Assembly (NCBI GenBank): GCA_009760855.2 | Contig: WPIO01000135.1 | Coordinates: forward strand, 1,097,501-1,110,886 | DNA: 13,386 nucleotides | DNA from: Cristatella mucedo | Lineage: Eukaryota; Bryozoa; Phylactolaemata; Cristatellidae | Reading direction: 5' to 3' | In this document: positions 8,285-13,386 of the stretch, piece after piece | How the letters are laid out: every line of letters starts with the position of its first letter | How positions within the stretch are numbered: the first letter of the stretch is position 1 | Notes under the pieces: generated by a model | Databases searched by the model: none | Told to the model about the DNA's origin: nothing | Seen by the model: the letters and a program-made list of their open reading frames with translations, nothing else | Translations under genes and position numbers: made by a program

Positions 8285-8315
8285 CGCCTCAGAGAACTTA
8301 ATCTCTCTCTAGGCG
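8285..8315 (-). other. LINE 3' stem-loop (RT recognition candidate)
   Basis: CGCCT (8285-8289) pairs with AGGCG (8311-8315), and AGAGA (8291-8295) pairs with TCTCT (8302-8306 or the overlapping copy). The same structure occurs at 8001-8033 and, in a SINE, at 6797-6830. By analogy with eel UnaL2, such a 3' stem-loop is where the LINE RT binds its RNA. Confidence 0.7.
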
Positions 8316-8393
8316 CTTTACATTTGCTGCAAAGGGAAATGCAATTGAATGGTGAGTAAAATCATGCTTGATAAACAAACAAAATGAATAATA

Positions 8394-8469
8394 TGGTTAG
8401 GGGTGACATGCACAGGGTCAGCATGCAAGTGTGGTTAGTGGCAGCATGCACAGCGTCAGCACGCATAAA
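8394..8469. repeat. Two-unit 38-bp tandem duplication in LINE 3' UTR
   Basis: Units 8394-8431 and 8432-8469 both start TGGTTAG and share about 28 of the first 34 bases, including ATGCACAG and GTCAGCA cores. The copy at 7968-8165 appears to have only one unit. Confidence 0.75.
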
Positions 8470-8829
8470 CACATAACGGACGAACCACAGAAACCCACTA
8501 AATGCTGTCATAAATAGGCGAGCTTTTAATTTTTTTTAAATGTGGTTAAGTAAGGGGATGTCGTGACGCAAGTCGGGAGTGAGTTCCAGATATGGTTTGT
8601 TGGCTGAATCCGCTTCACAGCCATTGTGCCGGACGACATAACCTTGACCTGCAGTGCATCACTGACTGAGTCAGAAGACCGGCTATTCCTGGAGCTGCAG
8701 ACTACAGCTGATTGGCTGTACCTAGGCCAATAGACCCCTGCCAAGGCCACCCCAGCTACAGCTGATCAGGACTGATCGGAGCATGATCAGGAAGAAAAGC
8801 CGGATTAATATGCGTGATGGCTTTCTCAG

Positions 8830-8860
8830 CCAATAGTATTCATTCAGGACTAGTATATAT
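8830..8860 (+). promoter_or_regulatory. LTR promoter: CCAAT and TATA boxes
   Basis: CCAAT at 8830-8834 and TATATAT at 8854-8860 are suitably placed for RNA polymerase II initiation around 8880-8890, which would mark the U3/R boundary. The same elements are in the 3' LTR. Confidence 0.6.
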
Positions 8861-8929
8861 TGGACCCACTTGTTGTTTGTTCTTTGTCCGTATTTGAATA
8901 CGGTCCACGTTCTGTTTGTCGGCTGCGTT

Positions 8930-8935
8930 AATAAA
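8930..8935 (+). promoter_or_regulatory. LTR poly(A) signal AATAAA (5' copy)
   Basis: This is the canonical hexamer in the R/U5 part of the LTR. The 3' LTR has lost one A here and reads TATAAA (13358-13363). Confidence 0.65.
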
Positions 8936-8996
8936 TCATAGTAATTTTCTCGACCATTGACTGGTGAATGGCTTCACGGCAGCACTGCGTCTCACA

Positions 8997-9011
8997 GGTT
9001 ATGGGCCCAGC
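8997..9011 (+). other. Primer-binding site for an initiator-Met tRNA fragment
   Basis: GGTTATGGGCCCAGC directly abuts the LTR end. It is the complement of the anticodon stem-loop of eukaryotic initiator methionine tRNA, not of its 3' CCA end. Drosophila copia uses a 5' tRNA-iMet half in the same way with almost the same site, placed immediately after its LTR. Confidence 0.88.
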
Positions 9012-9800
9012 GTTCACTGGCGTCGTTGGTCTGGAGAAGTTTACGGGTGAAAACTGGCAGCTATGGAGTACTCGGGCGAAATTCTACTTCATCGCCAACG
9101 ATCTGTGGGGTGTCGTAAACGGCGACGAGAGACGGCCCGTGGAAGTCACATCCCTTACCGGTAAGAGCTGTAAGAAAGAGGAAGAAGATGATGTTAAGGC
9201 ACAGCGAGAATTTGACCGGCGCACGGCGAAGGCTTTGTCTGTGTTCGTCATGGGTGGTATCGGATTCGGTGCTCATGAGTTCCGGTATTGGAAACATGGC
9301 AACGGCTTCGGAGGCGTGGCGGAAGCTGGATGCCATATACGCTTCCAGAACGCTGATGAGTAGGCTACTCCTACATCAGAAGCTGGCATCTATCCGCATG
9401 GCAGAAGGTGACGATGTACAAAATTATGCAAGCGAGGTTAAATCGATTGCAAATTTGCTTCAAGCCGCAGGAGATACTATTCCGGAGGAACAGATTGTCC
9501 TACGCATGCTTAATGGGCTACCGGAGTCTTGGCAGCCGCTGATAATGGCCCTTGAAGCAAGGGACATGCGCGACTTAACGCTTGAATTTGTCCAGAGCAG
9601 GCTGATGCATGAACGTCTGAGGCGGCAAAATCGGCCTTCCCTTGACGAGAGCATGAGAGGGCTGGCTCTTGTGGCTTCGAATGAAACTTGGAAAGACAGT
9701 AAAAGCGGCTTCGTCTACCACTCACGGCAAGCAACAAACTTTTAAGTTTTCCGGTAAGTGCAACTATTGCTTAGTGGTGGGCCACAAGGCCTCACCATGC
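9001..9800 (+). CDS. Copia Gag (UBN2-like domain) with CCHC zinc knuckle, two frameshifts
   Basis: Gag is the capsid/nucleocapsid protein that packages the element's RNA. I place the start at ATG 9001, inside the primer-binding site. The in-frame ATG at 8968 lies in the LTR. Early motifs are KFTGENWQLWSTRAKFYF and LWGVVNG, typical of copia Gag. The frame moves from 1 to 2 at 9252-9257 (GGGTGG), then continues with EAWRKLDAIY, LASIRM, VLRMLNGLPESW and LTLEFVQSRL. It moves from frame 2 to frame 3 around AAAA 9701-9704. The CCHC knuckle (C-x2-C-x4-H-x4-C) is at 9759-9800. Length and domain order are normal for copia. No stop interrupts the combined path, but as it stands the protein would be truncated at 9361-9363. 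Confidence 0.87.
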
Positions 9801-11150
9801 TACAAGAGGAAACGAGACGAAAATGCCAAATCGGAGGCCAATACAGCAGCTACGGACTCCTTCGTTTTCACTGCCGACTCGACTACCTGCCAGCTTTCAT
9901 CACAGCTGGAATGGCTAATAGACTCTGGAGCAACGCAGCATATGTGCAACGAGCCCGAGCTCTTTACATACTGCGAGAAAATTGCCCGCAGTGTCGTGGT
10001 GGGTGATGGCGAAGTACTTGAAGCGATCGGCATGGGCACGGTGCGCATTCAGCTGCATGTAGGTACTGCATGGCGGGAAGCCGAACTTCGAGATGTTTTG
10101 CTCGTACCCAAACTCGCCAAGAACCTTTTTTATTTAAGCCAATGCGTCCTAAGAGGCTATAAGGTCAAGTTTGACGGTGATAATGTGTCTTTCACCAGCC
10201 CTGGGTCAACGGACGTGGCTGCTGCAGGCGTAAGACAGGGGAGACTTTTCTACCTGCTATGTACCTCTATGAGACAGCAAACTGTATCGGCTGCTCACGC
10301 ATGCAAATCAGATGAATCTTTTCAACTTTGGCACCAGCGGTACGGCCATATCTCAGGTGGGGAGCCTGGACATGCTTAAAACCAAAGGCATGGTTGCCGG
10401 TCTTGACTTCGAGTCTAACCACACGGACCTCAACTTCTGCCAAGCCTGCGCGGAAGGAAAGCAGCATGTCAACCCCATCCCAAAGGTGAGAAGAAGCAGT
10501 GCCAAAGAGTCTGAATTAATTGCTCTCGTACACACCGACGTTTCAGGTCCTATGAAGACAGCTTCAACGAACGGCTATCGTTTCTTTGTGACATTTATTG
10601 ATGATGCCTCGCGTTATGCAAAGGTATACTTCATGCGTCACAAGGATGAAGTGACTGCAATTTTCAAGGAATACAGAGCTGCAGTTGAAAAATTTTGCGG
10701 TCAATCTATTAAGAAGCTTCGATCGGACAATGGCGGTGAGTACATGTCTCATGAGATGCTCGCCCTAATGAAAGAGGCTGGTATTGCTCACCAACGGACC
10801 GCACCCTATACACCACAGCAGAATGGCGTGGCTGAGCGCAGCAACAGAACAATCACTGAGATGGCAAGGTCAATGCTATATCACGCTCAGTTACCCCTGA
10901 AGTTCTGGCCTGATGCAGTTGCAACTGCTGTGTACATCAAGAATCATAGCACTCACAAGGCGATACCCGGTAAGACACCCGAGGAGGCTTGGAGTGGTGC
11001 AAAGCCTGACGTGTCTCATTTCCGTGTCTTTGGCTGCTGTGCATATGCACTGATCCCCACACTTATGGTCTAAACTTGACTCAAAGTCAAGACGTTGTAT
11101 TTTTCTTGGCTATAATCATGATTCTGGATCTAAGAGCTATCGTTTGTACG
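9801..11150 (+). CDS. Copia protease and integrase region of pol, two frameshifts
   Basis: The region follows Gag without a stop, as in copia single-ORF elements. Aspartic protease: WLIDSGATQHM, catalytic Asp at 9921-9923. GAG-pre-integrase zinc domain: His at 10332-10334 in LWHQRYGH, and C-x2-C at 10438-10449 (CQAC). Integrase core: Asp 10537-10539 (HTDVSGP), Asp 10726-10728 (RSDNGGEY) and Glu 10834-10836 (NGVAERSNRT), spacing D-x35-E, so all catalytic residues are intact. A VFGC motif at about 11022 and a KLDSKSRRCIFLGY motif near 11072-11113 mark the C-terminal part. Frame shifts occur at GGGG 10359-10362 (frame 3 to 1) and CCCC 11055-11058 (frame 1 to 2). Protease cuts the polyprotein, and integrase inserts the cDNA. 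Confidence 0.9.
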
Positions 11151-12994
11151 ACCCTGAAACACAGCGAATGCTAAGTAGTCGTGACGTTCTGTTTGACGAA
11201 GTTTTTACAGTGCCAGGGGAGGATACTGTGCAGCACCTCGAACAAGCAGCTCCGATCGAGTCTGTGCAACAACCCCAAGCTTCGACTGACAATGAACCTA
11301 CGCTACAACACGCTCCCGCCGAGTTAGATGATGCACCTCTTCGACGGTCAACTCGTGCTAGACGGCCTGCCAGACTGTATGACGATGAATACGGGTCAGT
11401 GGCTGAGGCGCTGATCGCTTGCAGCGATGAGCCCACGACCCTGCACGATGCACTGAGCAGCACAGAAGCACATCTGTGGACGGCTGCTATTGATGACGAA
11501 CTTGCTTCCCTACGTGAGAATGGTGTCTATGAGGTCACCCAACTACCTAAGGGCAGGCAAGCCATAGGATGCAAATTTGTCTTCAAAGTGAAGCGAAACG
11601 CAGACGGGTCAGTAAACTGTCATAAAGCTCGTTTGGTTGCAAAGGGCTATTCTCAGGTAGACGGTATTGACTTCACAGAGACATTTGCACCAGTCGTGAA
11701 GTTCAACTCTCTAAGAACCGTCTTATCAATTGCTGCTATGATGGACCCAGAGATCCATCAAATGGACGTCAAGACGGCCTTTCTCCATGGTGAACTTGAG
11801 GAAGAGATATACCTTGACCTACCAGAGGTTATACCTCAGAGAGGTACTGAACAACTTGTCTGGCGACTCAAAAAGTCACTGTATGGTCTTAAGCAAGCAC
11901 CGCGTGCTTGGAACAAAAGGCTTGACAAGCAGCTACGCGACATGGGCTTTCTTTCACTTGAGGCTGACAATAGCCTCTACAGGCGCGATGAATGTGGCGA
12001 CATTGCATTTATTGCTGTTTACGTTGATGATCTAGTCCTCTGTGGTACTGCAATTGGTCTGTCTGTTGTCAAGCAGCGACTCTCTGAGGCGTTTTCTATG
12101 AAGGATCTAGGAGAAGCCCACTGGATCCTCGGCATCCAGATAACCAGAGACAGAGGCTGCAAAATTATAACTCTCAATCAGACTCGCTACATTATGGATA
12201 TACTCCAACGCTACGGTATGGATACATGTAAGTCGGTATCTACTCCTGTCGATGTTGGCATCAAGCTTGCAAAAGCTATGATGCAAGATGGCGAAGAGCA
12301 TGCCGACTACATGCAACGAGTCCCCTACCGAAGTGCAGTTTGGGAGCTTAATGTATCTGATGGTTGCTACGCGTCCAGATATTGCAGCTGCTGTAGGACT
12401 TGTCAGTCGTTACTCCAGCCAGCCGTGCTCACAGCACTGGACGGCTGTAAAAGAGAATCCTACGTTACCTTCAAGGGACTGCCAACTGGTGCCTCAATCT
12501 GAGTGCTGACCCAGAAGCACGGTTAAGAGGCTATTGTGATGCTGACTGGGCAAATGATCCGGACACGAGATGCTCTGTTACTGGCTATGTATTCAGCCTT
12601 GGTCGAGGCAGTATTACCTGGTCGTCTAAGAGACAATCTACCGTCGCCTTATCAACAACAGAGGCTGAATATATGGCACTGAGTCATGCTGTTCGTGAAG
12701 CCCTCTGGCTTCGACAACTCCTTAAGGAGTTAGGGTTTCGAACAAAAGAAGCCTACTACCATATACAGTGACAATCAGGGCTGCATAGCCATTGCTGCAA
12801 ACCCGATACATCATGCAAGAACCAAGCACATCGACGTGCAGCACCATTTTATCCGTCAAATGAACAATGATAATATTATCAAAGCTTTATTTTGCAGGTC
12901 TGAGGAAAACATAGCAGATTTCCTGACGAAACCTCTTGGGAAACATAAACATGCGATTTGTGCGACTGCTGTTGGACTTCGCCCAACTGCATGA
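11151..12994 (+). CDS. Copia reverse transcriptase and RNase H region of pol, three frameshifts
   Basis: A variable linker (11170-11460) leads into the RT. Motifs are CKFVFKVKRNADGS, KARLVAKGYSQ, MDVKTAFLHGELEEEIY (catalytic Asp 11765-11767), KSLYGLKQAPRAW and YVDDLVL (YVDD at 12020-12031). Frame 2 is open from 11054 to the shift at 12339-12344. GSLMYLMVATRPDIAAAV follows in frame 3. RNase H has Asp 12538-12540 (CDADW), Glu 12661-12663 (TEAEYMAL) and Asp 12770-12772 (SDNQGC), then KHIDVQHHF and ADFLTKPL. Shifts occur at TTT/GGG 12339-12344, AAAA 12449-12452 and AAAA 12744-12747. The terminal TGA is 12992-12994, 28 bases before the 3' LTR. All catalytic residues are retained. Confidence 0.92.
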
Positions 12995-13013
12995 CTGGCC
13001 GTGGCTGCTCAGC

Positions 13014-13022
13014 GAGGGGAGG
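13014..13022 (+). other. Polypurine tract
   Basis: GAGGGGAGG directly precedes the 3' LTR start (TGTTGG at 13023). It primes plus-strand DNA synthesis. Confidence 0.88.
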
Positions 13023-13386
13023 TGTTGGCTGAATCCGCTTCACAGCCATTGTGCCGGACGACATAACCTTGACCTGCAGTGCATCACTGACTGAGTCAGA
13101 AGACCGGCTATTCCTGGAGCTGCAGACTACAGCTGATTGGCTGTACCTAGGCCAATTGACCCCTGCCAAGGCCACCCCAGCTACAGCTGATCAGGACTGA
13201 TCGGAGCATGATCAGGGAAGAAAAGCCGGATTAAATATGCTTGATGGCTTTCTCAGCCAATAGTATTCATTCAGGACTAGTATATATTTGGACCCACTTG
13301 TTGTTTTGTTCTTTGTCCGTATTTGAATACGGTCCACGTTCTGTTTGTCGGCTGCGTTATAAATCATAGTAATTTTCTCGACCATT
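13023..13386 (+). repeat. Copia 3' LTR, truncated by the window end
   Basis: It starts TGTTGG like the 5' LTR and follows it base for base except two substitutions (13157, 13241) and five single-base indels. Four are one base longer here in G, A or T runs (13215-13217, 13233-13235, 13287-13289, 13304-13307). One missing A turns AATAAA into TATAAA at 13358-13363. About 38 bases of the 3' end, and the target duplication, lie outside the window. Confidence 0.93.

Larger units (their letters stand above)
8249..8597 (-). mobile_element. LINE 3' end, interrupted by the copia element
   Basis: Reading the minus strand from 8597, there are 23 codons of ORF2 C-terminus (IWNSLPTCVTTSP, then LTTFKKN) and a stop near 8526. 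A 3' UTR of about 200 bases, the conserved hairpin and a (TTA)n/(ATT)n tail ending at 8249 follow. IWNSLP is the terminal RT-region hallmark of L2/CR1-like LINEs. This fixes the hairpin-tail family as a true LINE with its own ORF. The ORF is cut exactly where the copia 5' LTR starts (8598), so copia inserted into this LINE and the upstream part should resume beyond the window. Confidence 0.88.
8598..8996 (+). repeat. Copia 5' LTR (399 bp)
   Basis: It starts TGTTGG and ends CTCACA directly before the primer-binding site, giving the standard TG...CA termini. Against the 3' LTR it shows two substitutions and five single-base indels over the shared 360 or so bases. It contains CCAAT (8830-8834), a TATATAT box (8854-8860) and AATAAA (8930-8935). 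Three TGATC-centred motifs at 8763-8790 and two ACAGCTGAT motifs are candidate enhancer elements. Confidence 0.93.
8598..13386 (+). mobile_element. Ty1/copia LTR retrotransposon, near-complete (3' LTR end outside window)
   Basis: The element has two near-identical LTRs, a primer-binding site at 8997, coding for Gag, zinc knuckle, protease, integrase, RT and RNase H in that order, and a polypurine tract at 13014. Integrase before RT is the copia (Pseudoviridae) order. The coding path from 9001 to 12994 has no in-frame stop but seven single-base shifts, all in the same direction. It lies in the opposite orientation to the LINE it interrupts. The five bases before it are TGGTT, the expected target duplication, which should recur after the 3' LTR. 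With LTRs this similar the insertion is recent. Confidence 0.95.

Noticed and set aside
8526-8750. Minus-strand open frame shared by both LTRs (starting MALAG; second copy at 12879-13175)
   Set aside because: It is present twice only because the LTR is repeated, has no family resemblance, and its two ends read into unrelated flanks (LINE codons on one side, pol on the other).
9252-12747. Programmed ribosomal frameshifting to explain the seven frame changes
   Set aside because: Copia elements normally use a single gag-pol frame; seven programmed shifts, several inside catalytic domains, are not plausible.

Overview
This is a piece of animal nuclear DNA. It holds spliced exons with standard GT/AG signals, long introns, and a dense load of LINEs, tRNA-derived SINEs and one LTR retrotransposon. 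Nothing bacterial (operons, Shine-Dalgarno sites) is visible. The only host gene recognised is the 3' end of a palmitoyl-protein thioesterase 1 (PPT1) orthologue on the + strand. PPT1 with these exon boundaries, L2/CR1-type LINEs and a copia element point to an invertebrate metazoan, perhaps marine. The species cannot be fixed from the sequence.

Layout. Bases 1-2092 are the 3' part of a PPT1 intron, carrying a decayed minus-strand LINE (about 980-1560). Bases 2093-2191 are a 99-base, phase-0 PPT1 exon. Bases 2192-4025 are the next intron, with a LINE 3' tail, a G-quadruplex motif and an AT-rich tract. Bases 4026-4223 are the terminal coding exon. A poly(A) signal at 4778-4783 and a 20-bp triplicate repeat follow. 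From about 5230 to the end the window is almost all mobile DNA: a minus-strand LINE relic (5230-5740); a plus-strand LINE 3' end with an (ATTAC)n tail (5960-6683); a tRNA-derived SINE (6712-6855); a minus-strand LINE RT fragment (6929-7141) abutting a second tRNA-like SINE head (7235-7326); two LINE 3' ends of one family in the same orientation (7968-8165 and 8249-8597, both minus); and a nearly complete Ty1/copia element (8598-13386) inserted into the second of these.

How the parts relate. The SINE at 6712 and the minus-strand LINEs at 2650, 7968 and 8249 share a 3' module: a hairpin of GCGCC/GGCGC and AGAGA/TCTCT arms, then an AT-rich simple repeat. This is the usual signature of a SINE that borrows the reverse transcriptase of its partner LINE.

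The copia element has matching LTRs, a primer-binding site complementary to the anticodon region of initiator-Met tRNA (as in Drosophila copia), Gag, zinc knuckle, protease, D,D(35)E integrase, reverse transcriptase, RNase H and a polypurine tract. I find no in-frame stop along its roughly 4-kb coding path. The path is broken by seven single-base shifts, all of the same sign and all explicable by one extra base in a short homopolymer. The two LTRs likewise differ mainly by homopolymer indels. This looks more like sequence error, or a very young copy, than slow decay. The 3' LTR is cut off by the window end.
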